DNA of 44,949 bases from Vibrio splendidus 12E03 (GTDB lineage Bacteria > Pseudomonadota > Gammaproteobacteria > Enterobacterales > Vibrionaceae), in assembly GCF_000272105.2 (NCBI RefSeq), contig NZ_AJZD02000112.1, forward strand, positions 1 through 44,949, written 5' to 3'. The position numbers and the translations under genes were made by a program. The stretch's first letter is position 1. Each line of letters starts with the position of its first letter. This document shows, one piece after another, positions 33,933-43,438 of the stretch. Under the pieces are notes generated by a model. The model was not told the origin of the DNA. It worked only from the letters and a program-made list of their open reading frames with translations, and made no database searches.

Positions 33933-35594
33933 ATGACCCTAACCATCAAAAACCGCCTTTATATTCTCTCTTTCATTCCACTGCTATTGATGGCAATCGG
34001 GATGATGAGCGTGACGTATATGAAGAGCACCGAGCTAACCGCACAACAAGTAGAATCGACGCGTAGCAATATGATGGCGATGAAAGAAAAGGAACTCAAA
34101 GCGTATCTGCAAATGGCTCAATCTTCTATCAGCCCGTTCTTGGAAAGAGGTGCAACTTTAGAAGAAGCCTTACCAACATTAAGAACGTTAGAATATGGTG
34201 AGTCTGGCTATATTTTTGGTTATGACTCGAAAGGTGTTCGAGTCGTTGTCGGGCAAAACAACGATGGCATTGGTAAAAACTATTACGATCTGCAAGATAA
34301 GAAAGGCAATTACCTGATTCGTGACCTCATAAAGAACTCAAAACTTGGTGAATTCACCACTTACTACTTTCCAAAACTTGGTCAATCTGAAGCCCTACCT
34401 AAACTCAGCTACTCGATATTCATCCCACAATGGGATTTGATGCTAGGCACTGGTTTTTATACTGACGACATTGATGCGGTCATCGCAGAAATGAAAGAGA
34501 GCTCGAACGCTGCACTGCAAAGCTCACTCACTGCCATCGCTATTTTCTGTGGCTTAATCGCTCTTGTGGTTGCCGTGTTTGCAGTCGCAGTGAACCGCAC
34601 CATTATGAAGCCACTTGAACAGTTTGACCGTTCAATCAGCGCGTTCGCAAGTGGTGAAGCCGATTTAACCGCTCGAATGGAAACCTTCAAAGCGCCCGAA
34701 TTCACTAAGCTCAGCGAGAACTTCAATGCCTTTGTAGCAAGCCTGCAAACCATCATTCGCAGCGTAAGCGATGTAGGCCAGCAAGTGGTAGCCGAAACAT
34801 CTAGCATGTCTTCTCGCGCAGCTCAGGTCGACGAGATCGCAACAGGCCAACGTGAAGAAACTGAACAAGTTGCAACAGCGATGACTGAGATGACCACAAC
34901 CGCGCAAGAGATCTCAAGCAACGCAAGCCAAGCGGCCGATTCAGCGAAACTTGCAGAAGGTAACGCAAAAGAAGCGCAGCAAATCGTAAACGCAGCTGCG
35001 GATTCGGTTGCAGGCCTTGCTAGCGAAGTATCAGAAGCCAACACCGTAGTGTCACGTTTAGAAGGCGATGTTCAGAATATCTCATCTTCATTAGCGGTGA
35101 TTCAAGACATTGCAGAGCAAACTAACCTACTCGCATTGAATGCCGCGATTGAAGCTGCGCGTGCAGGTGAACAAGGGCGTGGGTTTGCTGTGGTTGCCGA
35201 TGAGGTTCGTAAACTAGCAAGCCGAACTCAAGAGAGCACTGGCGACATTCACAAGATGATAGAGCAACTTAAAGCTGCCTCAGATGCTGCTGTGAAAGCA
35301 ATGGATTCAAGTCAAAGCCGAAGTGCGCAAACCGTGGAAGAAGCGAATGCCGCAGCCGAAGCACTGGCGAAGATCCAAGCGTCGATTGATACCATCATGG
35401 ACATGAACTCGCTTATTGCGACAGCCACTGAACAGCAAAATATTGTAGGACAAGAGATATCTCAACGCATCGTGGTGATTTCTGACCAAAGCTCACAATC
35501 GGCAGAACTCGCGAATCAAAACCGTACAGGTAGCCAAAACCTCAACAGTCGTGCAAATGAGCTGTATCACTTGGTAGATCGCTTCACCGTCTAA
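33933..35594 (+). CDS. Methyl-accepting chemotaxis protein with sCache-type sensor
   Basis: A 553-residue chemoreceptor. The start at 33933 is preferred to the frame's ATG at 33906, as AGGA lies 8 nt upstream and the sequence begins [20 protein letters not shown] periplasmic domain between two membrane helices carries [18 protein letters not shown] and GTGFYTDD, features of the single-Cache (sCache_2) family. A HAMP domain and a long coiled coil with the hairpin tip [20 protein letters not shown] follow. The C-terminus lacks the NWETF-type CheR pentapeptide. The ligand is probably a small organic acid or amine. It has its own strong terminator. Confidence 0.93.
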   Translation: MTLTIKNRLYILSFIPLLLMAIGMMSVTYMKSTELTAQQVESTRSNMMAMKEKELKAYLQMAQSSISPFLERGATLEEALPTLRTLEYGESGYIFGYDSKGVRVVVGQNNDGIGKNYYDLQDKKGNYLIRDLIKNSKLGEFTTYYFPKLGQSEALPKLSYSIFIPQWDLMLGTGFYTDDIDAVIAEMKESSNAALQSSLTAIAIFCGLIALVVAVFAVAVNRTIMKPLEQFDRSISAFASGEADLTARMETFKAPEFTKLSENFNAFVASLQTIIRSVSDVGQQVVAETSSMSSRAAQVDEIATGQREETEQVATAMTEMTTTAQEISSNASQAADSAKLAEGNAKEAQQIVNAAADSVAGLASEVSEANTVVSRLEGDVQNISSSLAVIQDIAEQTNLLALNAAIEAARAGEQGRGFAVVADEVRKLASRTQESTGDIHKMIEQLKAASDAAVKAMDSSQSRSAQTVEEANAAAEALAKIQASIDTIMDMNSLIATATEQQNIVGQEISQRIVVISDQSSQSAELANQNRTGSQNLNSRANELYHLVDRFTV

Positions 35595-35648
35595 TACATT
35601 TTCGGTTTAGTAAGCTGTAACCAAACGCGACTTAACCCTAAAACACGT

Positions 35649-35683
35649 CGGGCTTCAGAATCTCTATTCTGAAGCCCGTTTTT
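35649..35683 (+). terminator. Rho-independent terminator
   Basis: CGGGCTTCAGAAT pairs with ATTCTGAAGCCCG with a 4-nt loop, followed by TTTTTA. Confidence 0.95.
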
Positions 35684-35708
35684 ATCGGTGGAGGCTTTAA
35701 GCCATACA

Positions 35709-36578
35709 CTAATCCAATTGCTCAGAAAGGAAGTCCACCAGCAAACGAACCTTTGAAGATAAGTTGCGGTTCTGAGGATAAAGCGCCCAGATCCCTTCTT
35801 TGTCATCTCGATAATCGGACAGCACCTCAACCAACTCACCAGAATCAAGGTCTTCACTCACATAGTATTCAGGCAACTGCACCAAGCCAATGCTCTGCTT
35901 AGCGGCGTCTAACAAGGCTAAACCACTGTTGCACTTAATGCGTCCATTAACACGAACTGAGCGAGGGCGTCCATTTTCTTTGAAACGCCAATGTTCAAAT
36001 CCACCAACCAAGCATTGGTGATGGCTTAACTCAGAAAGCGTATGCGGCTCACCATAACGTTCAATATATTCAGGGCTCGCACATACATAGAGTTGGCGTT
36101 GAGAGAGCTTCTTTGCCACAAGGCTTGAGTCTTCCAAGCGGCCAAGACGAATTGCCACATCAACACCCGAATCGATTAGATCGAGCTTTTGATTGGTCAG
36201 CATCAGCTCAAACTCTACTTGTGGGTGAAGCTTTAAGAATTGATGGAGTATTGGGGCGAGTTGGCGCTCACCATAAGTCACAGGCGCAGTGACTTTCAGT
36301 AAGCCTTTTGGTGTGGATTGCATCTGCGTGACCGCAAGCTCAGCAATTTCTAAACCTTCGACCAGCAACTTACACTGCTGATAATAGAGTTGCCCAGCCT
36401 CTGTAAGAGACACCTTTCGAGTCGTTCGATTGAGCAGTTTCACTGCGAGTCGTTCTTCGAGGTTTGCTACTCTACGACTGATTTGAGCCACCGACGTAGC
36501 GAGCTTCTGCGCCGCACCAGTAAAGCTTTCACGCTCTGCAACTGCAACAAACTCACTTACCCCTTCCCAATTGGCCAT
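35709..36578 (-). CDS. LysR family transcriptional regulator
   Basis: A 289-residue LysR regulator with helix-turn-helix [20 protein letters not shown], the [11 protein letters not shown] segment, and an effector-binding domain. AAGG lies 7 nt before the ATG at 36578. It has no adjacent divergent oxidoreductase; the next gene on the plus strand encodes the DUF3316-type protein, 209 bp away, so its target may lie elsewhere. It belongs to the same group as the LysR proteins at 4195 and 8003. Confidence 0.92.
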
Positions 36579-36787
36579 GCCTTTACCTTATGCTGAACTT
36601 TGGTTACCCATACAGTGTATTGAAGTTAGATATCAGTGTCACCTTGCTTGATATGCGCTGTGCATTAATCTTCGGCACCTATAGTTATTCCCTTACAGAA
36701 CCATATTTTTGTCCTAACATTAACCTCATCCCCTATTGCTAGGGTGAGAATCTCGAAAACACTGGTACAACAAAGTAAGGTATCCCT

Positions 36788-37136
36788 TTGAAGAAGTTAA
36801 TCATACTTACATCAACTCTTGTACTCAGCACCACAGCGTTTGCAGCAACTAAAACAACAACTCAAGAAACAACGTTAAAATCTGACACATATGCTAGTGA
36901 AGCCGAAGCATACGATGCAGGCACCAACCTTATGGATGAGTTAAGCGCAAAGACACCTTTTGAGCTTTCAAGAGAACTGCCACAGTTCCAACAGACAACC
37001 AAATACGATTCGTTCAAGATTGATGATGCGAATATGGAAGTGAAAAAAAATCACTAACATGAACGGCGACATCCATTACCAAGCGAACGTAAAAGTTGAC
37101 TACCGTTACATATACAAAGACGGACGTAACAGCTAA
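36788..37136 (+). pseudogene. DUF3316-type exported protein, frameshifted at an A8 run
   Basis: The first frame (TTG start, AAGG 8 nt upstream) gives 89 residues: signal peptide MKKLIILTSTLVLSTTAFA, then a small periplasmic domain ending VKKNH at a stop soon after an 8-A run (37043-37050). Removing one A continues VKKITNMNGDIHYQANVKV and ends DGRNS at 37136, giving about 115 residues with the YQANVKVDYRYIYK strand typical of DUF3316. The shift could be a sequencing error, a real mutation, or slippage at the run. Confidence 0.75.
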
Positions 37137-37180
37137 CACTGAATGATTGATTTGGTCTAAAAACGGATCACCTAGTCAAA

Positions 37181-37215
37181 AAGAAAGCCCGCACTCATAG
37201 AATGCGGGCTTTCTT
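37181..37215. terminator. Bidirectional rho-independent terminator
   Basis: AAGAAAGCCCGCA pairs with TGCGGGCTTTCTT, between convergent genes. Confidence 0.93.
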
Positions 37216-37290
37216 GTCGTTCAACGTTAATTAATGGAATTCAAACGAGCAACCATTATCAGCTCATATTCGTCTGTCTAATTTTGAAGA

Positions 37291-38928
37291 TTACACTTCA
37301 AACTGAGACACTAGGCTATCAAGTGCTTCACACTGTTCGGCCAATGCCATACATGCATTTTCTGCGCTGCTCGCCATCTCAACCATTTGCATGGTGCTTT
37401 CTGCGATGCGTTGAACATTCTTATTCACTTCTTCAGACACTTGGGACTGCTGAGAAGCGGCTGTAGCGATTTGCGTGTTCATGTCGTTCATCTTGCCGAT
37501 TGAGTTGCGAATCTCACTCAATGAAGACGCCGCCGTTCCTGCCTGAACTATGGTTTTCTCGCCACTCACTTTGCTTTCAGTCATCACACCAACCGCGTGT
37601 TTAGCACCCACTTCTAAGCGTTCTATCATTGATTGGATTTCGCCAGTGCTGTCTTGAGTTTTGCTCGCAAGCGCACGAACTTCATCAGCCACAACCGCAA
37701 AGCCACGACCTTGTTCACCCGCTCGTGCCGCTTCAATCGCCGCATTCAAAGCAAGTAGGTTAGTTTGTTCTGCAATACCTTTGATCACGCCAAGGATTGA
37801 GGCGATGTTCTTCACGTCTGTATCTAGTTCTTGAACCACACCACCTGCGTTCTCGATATCTTGCGCAAGGCGTTCAATCGAAGTAACAGTTAAGCCAAGC
37901 GTAGTATCAGCCGATTCCACTTCATGGTTTGCAACGTTACTTGCGGTTGCCGCATCTAATGCGTTACCACTCACCACTTCACTGGTTGCTTGCATTTCAT
38001 GAACTGCAGCCGCGACCACTTCACTTTCTCGCTGTTGATTAGACGAGAATTCAGCAACACTTTGCGTGAGTGATTTGATGTTTTCCATCTCGCCACGTAC
38101 TGCGTTCGATGTGAGAATAACTTGCTCCACGGTGACATGGATCTTGCCAACAAACTGGTTGAAAGCAGAACTTAAACGAGCAATCTCATCATTACCTTCG
38201 ACCTTCATACGTTGAGACAAGTTACCGTCGCCCGATGCGATCTCATTCATCGCTTTCTCTACGTTCTGGATTGGCTGAACGATAAAGCGATTTGATAACC
38301 ACATAGCGAAAAGTGCAGCGAAAACAGCAACGGCCATACCTACTTCAATGATCAACTTACTCGATTCAATAGAGTCACCGGCTTGCTGGCGAAGCTCTTT
38401 CTGTTTCAGTTCGATCAGAGTTCGAATATCACGCAGTTGAGTGCGAATGATCGCAAACTCTGCGTCAAGCGCTGGTGAGTAATCAATATTGTATTGGTCT
38501 GCGTTTGCTGGATCAGCGAACATTGGCTCGTGCAGTGCCACCCACTTACTCATCGCGTTAACAAGCTTTGCTAACTCGCCACGTGAAGATGGATCCAACA
38601 CGCCCGCTTGATACAAGGTTTCGACACTTTCAAAACGAGGAACCGCTTTGTAAGCGTTGTCTTTAAATTCAAACTTTTGGTACTCAATTGCCGCTTGGTC
38701 TTTAGCAAGTAACAGGCCTTGTGCCGAAGCGATAATTTGGTAAATATCTCGGTAACCATCTTCTAGGTTATCTAGCACTGGCTGAACCACATTATTGAGC
38801 TCATTATTAATCGCAGCTTGAGCATTTGATCTGATAACGTTGAGCACAGTAACGGTAGAAAAAACAATCACAATCACCAACAGCGGGATCGCGATTTTAC
38901 TCTTAATCGAAAGATTATTGATATTCAT
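37291..38928 (-). CDS. Methyl-accepting chemotaxis protein
   Basis: A ~545-residue chemoreceptor. The start at 38928 ([20 protein letters not shown]) fits the family N-terminus; the longer frame to 38979 begins with a GTG and an odd hydrophobic leader. A helical periplasmic sensor of about 170 residues lies between two membrane helices, then HAMP ([20 protein letters not shown]) and the conserved hairpin [20 protein letters not shown]. The helical sensor suggests a four-helix-bundle type receptor, distinct from the Cache receptor at 33933. No CheR-docking tail is visible. The ribosome-binding site is weak. Confidence 0.9.
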   Translation of the reverse strand: MNINNLSIKSKIAIPLLVIVIVFSTVTVLNVIRSNAQAAINNELNNVVQPVLDNLEDGYRDIYQIIASAQGLLLAKDQAAIEYQKFEFKDNAYKAVPRFESVETLYQAGVLDPSSRGELAKLVNAMSKWVALHEPMFADPANADQYNIDYSPALDAEFAIIRTQLRDIRTLIELKQKELRQQAGDSIESSKLIIEVGMAVAVFAALFAMWLSNRFIVQPIQNVEKAMNEIASGDGNLSQRMKVEGNDEIARLSSAFNQFVGKIHVTVEQVILTSNAVRGEMENIKSLTQSVAEFSSNQQRESEVVAAAVHEMQATSEVVSGNALDAATASNVANHEVESADTTLGLTVTSIERLAQDIENAGGVVQELDTDVKNIASILGVIKGIAEQTNLLALNAAIEAARAGEQGRGFAVVADEVRALASKTQDSTGEIQSMIERLEVGAKHAVGVMTESKVSGEKTIVQAGTAASSLSEIRNSIGKMNDMNTQIATAASQQSQVSEEVNKNVQRIAESTMQMVEMASSAENACMALAEQCEALDSLVSQFEV

Positions 38929-39187
38929 TGGGATTAATAACCACACTTCAAATAGGGATGCGCGCGCAATATACAGCACACATATGAAATCCCGCTAAGC
39001 TTTTGTGAGCTTCATCTCATAGCAAACGATACCGTAAATTCGTGTGATGTTTTTTCAATCAAAGGTTAACTTTCGGTGACTAAAATACTCTCTTATTTAG
39101 ACTTATTTGCCGCTGATACGCGCAAATACTGGAGAAGTGTGAGAAATAGCACCATAATGTAGGGCTCTAAAATAAGTAGGTAAGAAC

Positions 39188-39613
39188 ATGAAAATTTGTG
39201 GTGTTGAAATCAAAGGTAACGATGCAGTCATCTGTCTTCTTTCTCTATCAGATGGTGTATTTAACATTCCTGATTGCCGAGTTTCTAAAGTTTCAATTAG
39301 CGACGCAAACGACACACAGAATATGAAAGACTTTCAATTCTCTTTTGCAAAGTTAATGGAAGATTACCAAGTAGACAAAGTTGTGATTCGTCAACGCCAA
39401 ACTAAAGGCAAATTTGCTGGCGGTGGCTTTGGTTTCAAACTAGAAGCAGCAATTCAACTGATCGACGGCCTAGACGTAACCGTTGTATCACCTGCAGACA
39501 TCAAAGAGAGCCTTAAGCGTAATCCTCTAATGATGAAGTTCAAAGAAACTGGCCTTAAGCAATACCAAGAAGCACCGTTTACAACGGCATACGCTTGCTT
39601 GATGAAGCGCTAA
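39188..39613 (+). CDS. DUF3010 family protein
   Basis: A 141-residue protein that matches the DUF3010 pattern, starting MKICGVEIKGNDAVICLLS with the later KVVIRQRQTKGKFAGGGFGF and AIQLIDGLDVTVVSPADIKE. The fold recalls RNase H/Holliday-junction-resolvase-like proteins (an acidic residue in the first strand), but this is a weak inference and catalytic acids are not fully recognisable. No operon partner. AGGTAAGAAC precedes the ATG. Confidence 0.88.
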   Translation: MKICGVEIKGNDAVICLLSLSDGVFNIPDCRVSKVSISDANDTQNMKDFQFSFAKLMEDYQVDKVVIRQRQTKGKFAGGGFGFKLEAAIQLIDGLDVTVVSPADIKESLKRNPLMMKFKETGLKQYQEAPFTTAYACLMKR

Positions 39614-39643
39614 TCAAAAGTCGCTAGCCAATATTTGATACAG

Positions 39644-39675
39644 AAAGAGCCTGAATATTCAGGCTCTTTTTTGTT
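39644..39675 (+). terminator. Rho-independent terminator
   Basis: AAAGAGCCTGAATATTCAGG is the start of a palindrome closing with CTCTTT and followed by TTTTG. Confidence 0.95.
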
Positions 39676-39717
39676 TCTAGTCATCAGCTTTAAGTAGAAT
39701 GAGTTTTGGTATACAAA

Positions 39718-40617
39718 CTACCGCTCTAACACTGTTCGTCTGCGAGCCTTAATCCATTCTGGCTTTCTCACCACCAAATAAACCGCAGCGGCAGACAAGG
39801 CGAAGCCCATCGCGCCATAAATGTCGAACGACTCACCGAAAATAAGCCAAGCTTGAATTGCTGTCGTAGGTGGAACTAAGTAAAACACTGAGGCCACACT
39901 AGAAGATGCACCGTGTTCTACCATGTAAAGCAGCAAGAGGATGGCAACGCAAGACAGAACAACCACCAGCCAGATTAGAGTCAACGTGAATTCTACAGTC
40001 CAGTTTACCTGCATGGTTTCGTAGCGCATTGCGAACGGAAGAAACAGCACCGCCGAAGCCAAGTATTGCACCATCGCACCGCCGACCATATCTGTCCCCT
40101 GACAAAAGCGCTTCTGATACAGAGTGCCGCAGGTAATACCCACCAAAGAAACCAAACACAATAACGTTGCCAAGCCTTTTTGGTCATCTGACTGCCATTC
40201 AATATTGCCCATCAACACCAAACTGATACCCGCAAAACCAAGCGCTAAGCCCAGCCACTGCGCGAAATTAAAACGCTGTGAAGTACAGCTGATCATAATC
40301 AAAGCAGTCAGAATCGGTTGTAAGCCAACAAGTAGAGAACTCAACCCGGCAGGCATACCCATATCAATCGCCAGATAGGTGCCACCAAGGTAGAAACCAT
40401 GAATCAAGATACCGACCAAACTTGCGTGGAAGAATGCTCGACCACGAGGAATACGACGCTTAAGGATTGCAATCAAAACCAAGAACAGCGCCACGTTGGC
40501 CACCATCCTCAATGAAAGTAATGTTGCGGGTTCCGCGTATTCCACACCAAGACGTGCGCCGACAAAACCTGACGACCACAATATTACAAACACAAACGGA
40601 ATCATTTTAATCAGCAT
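39718..40617 (-). CDS. EamA/DMT family transporter
   Basis: A 299-residue inner-membrane drug/metabolite-superfamily exporter with ten hydrophobic helices in two EamA repeats. Recognisable segments are FVFVILWSSGFVGARLGVEY at the N-terminus and SVASVFYLVPPTTAIQAWLI in the second repeat. Such exporters carry amino acids, polyamines or other metabolites; the substrate is unassigned. AGAGG precedes the ATG. It is divergent from a MocR-type regulator at 40742, a pairing in which the regulator commonly controls the exporter. Confidence 0.92.
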   Translation of the reverse strand: MLIKMIPFVFVILWSSGFVGARLGVEYAEPATLLSLRMVANVALFLVLIAILKRRIPRGRAFFHASLVGILIHGFYLGGTYLAIDMGMPAGLSSLLVGLQPILTALIMISCTSQRFNFAQWLGLALGFAGISLVLMGNIEWQSDDQKGLATLLCLVSLVGITCGTLYQKRFCQGTDMVGGAMVQYLASAVLFLPFAMRYETMQVNWTVEFTLTLIWLVVVLSCVAILLLLYMVEHGASSSVASVFYLVPPTTAIQAWLIFGESFDIYGAMGFALSAAAVYLVVRKPEWIKARRRTVLER

Positions 40618-40664
40618 TACAAACCTCTGGTCAACTCTTCGTCAATGCTGTTACCTTAGTTGGG

Positions 40665-40715
40665 TACAGATAACTAATAAAGATACAGATATAACAGTTT
40701 TAGTGGTTACAGATT
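40665..40715. promoter_or_regulatory. Three TACAGAT direct repeats, candidate MocR operator
   Basis: TACAGAT at 40665, 40684 and 40709 lies in the 124-bp divergent region before the MocR and EamA genes. MocR-type regulators often bind direct repeats; binding is inferred. Confidence 0.45.
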
Positions 40716-40741
40716 GAGAGTGAGCAACGTGGGAGAAACAC

Positions 40742-42169
40742 TTGGAAGCAGAACTCAGCAGCAATAAATACCTTGCTACCGAACAACATATTAAGGCTCA
40801 AATTGATAAAGGGCTTTTTCATCAAGACGATCGCCTTCCCTCAATCCGTCAACTAAGCGAACAGCTTGGCGTGAGCAAGAACACCGTGATTCGCGCCTAT
40901 CAAGAACTCGAAGCAACGGGTTGGGTTTACTCAGTACCTAAATCTGGCTATCGCGTAAAGTCACCGAACACCACCAGCAGGGATACATCAAGCCAACCTC
41001 AAAAAGTGGACCTCTTATCTGTCACCAAATCGGTACTCTCTCGTCCGAAAAGTCGCTTGAAGCTGCTGGAAGGTTCTGCACACCCGAACATTAATAACCC
41101 TGCCATTCGTAGCTTGTACGCCGAGATCGGTCGCCACAGTCGTTTGCAAACGCAGCTTCCTGGTTATTACCAATTGCCTCCCGGCGACGAGCAATTAGTA
41201 AAGCAATTGTTAAAGATCACCCATGATCTAGGTGTACCCGCGGGATCGAAAGAAATTGCGATTACCCATGGTGCTCAACAAGCGATCAGCTTAGCGTTAC
41301 GAGCATTAACCAAACCGGGTGACATCGTGGCGGTAGAGTCACCGTGTTACTTCGGCAATCTACTTTTGCTCGAATCTCTGGGGTTACAAGCCCTTGAAAT
41401 CCCAAGCAGCGTTAGTCACGGTATTGATATCCCATCACTACAGAGTGCGTTGGACAAATGGGAAGTGAGAACCTTACTGCTAACGCCAAACTTTACCAAT
41501 CCAACCGGCTCAAGAATGCCATTGGCGAATCGAAAAGCGTTACTGGAGATCACCGGCTCTTTACCAATTATCGAAGACGATGTGTTCGGTAGCTTGGCAT
41601 TCGATACACCAATCGCTAGCCTCAAAGAGCTTGATGACCAAGATAGAGTCATCTACGTCAATTCATTGTCTAAAACCTTAGACTCACGCTTGCGAATCGG
41701 TTGGTTACTATCAGGTCGCTACCAACCTTTAGTCGAAAAGTACCTTTTATGCGACAACATGGGCAGCTCAAATCTGATGCAATCCGCGGTGGGGCAATTT
41801 CTCACAACCGGCAAATACCGCAGTCACTTATCCAAAATGAAACGGCTCTACCAAACCAATCAAAAGCAATTTCAAAGCCTGTTAATACAAGCACTAGATA
41901 GCTATCCTCACCTCGTCGGGCAATACCACCTATCAAAACCGGAAGGCTCTTTTTTAAACTGGATAACACTGCCTGAATCGGTCGATAGCTACGCGGTCTA
42001 TCAAGATTGTTTGAAGCATAAGTTGGGGATCTTACCCGGTACAGTGTTTGGCACCAACGACCAATATAAACATTGCCTTCGCTTCACTGTCGCCAATATT
42101 GAAGAGAGCAAAGAGTGGAAAGAAGGGGTAGTGACACTAGCGAAGATAATCGCTAAGCATACACACTAG
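40742..42169 (+). CDS. MocR-type (GntR/aminotransferase) transcriptional regulator
   Basis: A 475-residue MocR protein: an N-terminal GntR winged helix (RLPSIRQLSEQLGVSKNTVI) fused to a fold-type-I aminotransferase-like domain. The PLP-lysine region is VNSLSKTLDSRLRIGWLL. The start is a TTG at 40742, with GGGAG six nucleotides before it. Well-known relatives are PdxR and GabR, which use PLP and a ligand to sense vitamin B6 or GABA; here the likely target is the divergent EamA exporter. Confidence 0.92.
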   Translation: MEAELSSNKYLATEQHIKAQIDKGLFHQDDRLPSIRQLSEQLGVSKNTVIRAYQELEATGWVYSVPKSGYRVKSPNTTSRDTSSQPQKVDLLSVTKSVLSRPKSRLKLLEGSAHPNINNPAIRSLYAEIGRHSRLQTQLPGYYQLPPGDEQLVKQLLKITHDLGVPAGSKEIAITHGAQQAISLALRALTKPGDIVAVESPCYFGNLLLLESLGLQALEIPSSVSHGIDIPSLQSALDKWEVRTLLLTPNFTNPTGSRMPLANRKALLEITGSLPIIEDDVFGSLAFDTPIASLKELDDQDRVIYVNSLSKTLDSRLRIGWLLSGRYQPLVEKYLLCDNMGSSNLMQSAVGQFLTTGKYRSHLSKMKRLYQTNQKQFQSLLIQALDSYPHLVGQYHLSKPEGSFLNWITLPESVDSYAVYQDCLKHKLGILPGTVFGTNDQYKHCLRFTVANIEESKEWKEGVVTLAKIIAKHTH

Positions 42170-42207
42170 AGAGTGTCAGGCCTGCCCTAGATACCGTGAT
42201 AATCATG

Positions 42208-42231
42208 AATAAGGTTTGACCTTATTAACAT
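42208..42231. promoter_or_regulatory. AT-rich hairpin, weak terminator or operator
   Basis: AATAAGG-TTTGA-CCTTATT is a 7-bp inverted repeat followed by AACATTTTT, between the MocR and LacI-type genes. It may end the MocR transcript or be an operator for the LacI-type gene; I cannot decide. Confidence 0.4.
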
Positions 42232-42288
42232 TTTTAACAGCAAAGATTCGCTACACTCTCAGCCTTTCTATGCCTAGCGGAGTCCGAC

Positions 42289-43293
42289 GTGGCAACTATC
42301 AAAGATGTAGCGGCACTTGCCGGAGTTTCAACAGCAACCGTTTCACGAGTAATGAACCGTACCTGCTATGTCGAACCAATCACGTTAGAACGTGTAGAAC
42401 GAGCAATCAAAGAACTTAATTACCATCGTGATGCACGAGCAACCGCTCTGGCGAATAGAAGTAGCAACACCTTAGGTTTATTAACCGGCAATTTAGCTGA
42501 CCCTTTCTTTGCACTGGTTGCAAAAAGTGTTGAAGAAGTTGCCCGAACCAACGGCTATCAACTGGTTGTAGTTAGCGGCGGCCACAATGCTCAGCGCGAG
42601 AAAGAAGGTCTCGACTTTCTTATCAGCCAAGGCTGCGAGGCGATGGTGGTTCACTCAAAAATGCTCGATGACGCGACGCTATTACGCTACACCGCTCAGT
42701 TACCCGCGATGGTACTGCTCAACCGCACCATCGCCCAAGTATCGAACCGCTCAGTATGGGTAGACAATAGACTAGGCACTCAAGTATCAGTACAACACCT
42801 GATCAAGCTTGGGCACAGAAAAATAGCTTATGTGTCCAGCGACCTGCCCATTCAAGACAGAACCGATCGATTGGAAGGCTACCGAGAGGCCATGAAAGCG
42901 GCCAATATCGAAATACAACCCAACTGGATCATCAGCCAAAACTTTAGTGAGTCAGGCGGTGAAGCGGCTGGCGACATCTTGGCGAGTCAATGTCCTGAGG
43001 TTACCGCAGCTGTCACCTTTAATGATGTGATGGCCGCAGGCTTAATGACCAGCCTGCAAGACCAAGGTATCTCTGTACCCAACGATATTTCGGTGATCGG
43101 CTTTGATGACGTCTTACTCGCTCGCTACCTTTATCCTCGATTAACCACAATGCACAATCCTATTGATGAAATGTCGACCTACGCAGCCAACCTCGCAATT
43201 AAGTTAAAGTCAGCGGGGTACGTACCGCCAACACAACATAAATTCGAAACAACCTTGGTTGAAAGGCAGACCGTTAAGCCAATCAAGCGCTAA
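42289..43293 (+). CDS. LacI family transcriptional regulator
   Basis: A 334-residue LacI/GalR regulator. The start is GTG at 42289 with CGGAG upstream. The N-terminal HTH is DVAALAGVSTATVSRVMN, then the hinge helix ALANRSSNTLG and a periplasmic-binding-like effector domain ending with VIGFDDVLLARYLYPRLTTM. It precedes an operator-like palindrome and nhaC, then a MalY/PatB-like gene. In E. coli the LacI-family MalI controls malX and malY, so this may be MalI-like, with nhaC in the place of malX. The effector is unknown. Confidence 0.92.
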   Translation: MATIKDVAALAGVSTATVSRVMNRTCYVEPITLERVERAIKELNYHRDARATALANRSSNTLGLLTGNLADPFFALVAKSVEEVARTNGYQLVVVSGGHNAQREKEGLDFLISQGCEAMVVHSKMLDDATLLRYTAQLPAMVLLNRTIAQVSNRSVWVDNRLGTQVSVQHLIKLGHRKIAYVSSDLPIQDRTDRLEGYREAMKAANIEIQPNWIISQNFSESGGEAAGDILASQCPEVTAAVTFNDVMAAGLMTSLQDQGISVPNDISVIGFDDVLLARYLYPRLTTMHNPIDEMSTYAANLAIKLKSAGYVPPTQHKFETTLVERQTVKPIKR

Positions 43294-43332
43294 AATTAGA
43301 CAAAACGTGACCGAAATCTCATGTACGAACCT

Positions 43333-43350
43333 CATGTAACCGCTTACATG
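43333..43350. promoter_or_regulatory. LacI-family operator-like palindrome before nhaC
   Basis: CATGTAACCGCTTACATG is an 18-bp dyad, symmetric except for the pair at positions 8 and 11, with a central CG. It is 89 nt before the nhaC start. It fits operators of LacI/GalR-type regulators. Confidence 0.75.
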
Positions 43351-43438
43351 AAAACAGTATTGAAGTCTCACTTTCAATGCTAGAGCCCACTTATTATCCA
43401 CTCCGAACAAACCCTACATTCACCTGAGGACAACAAAT

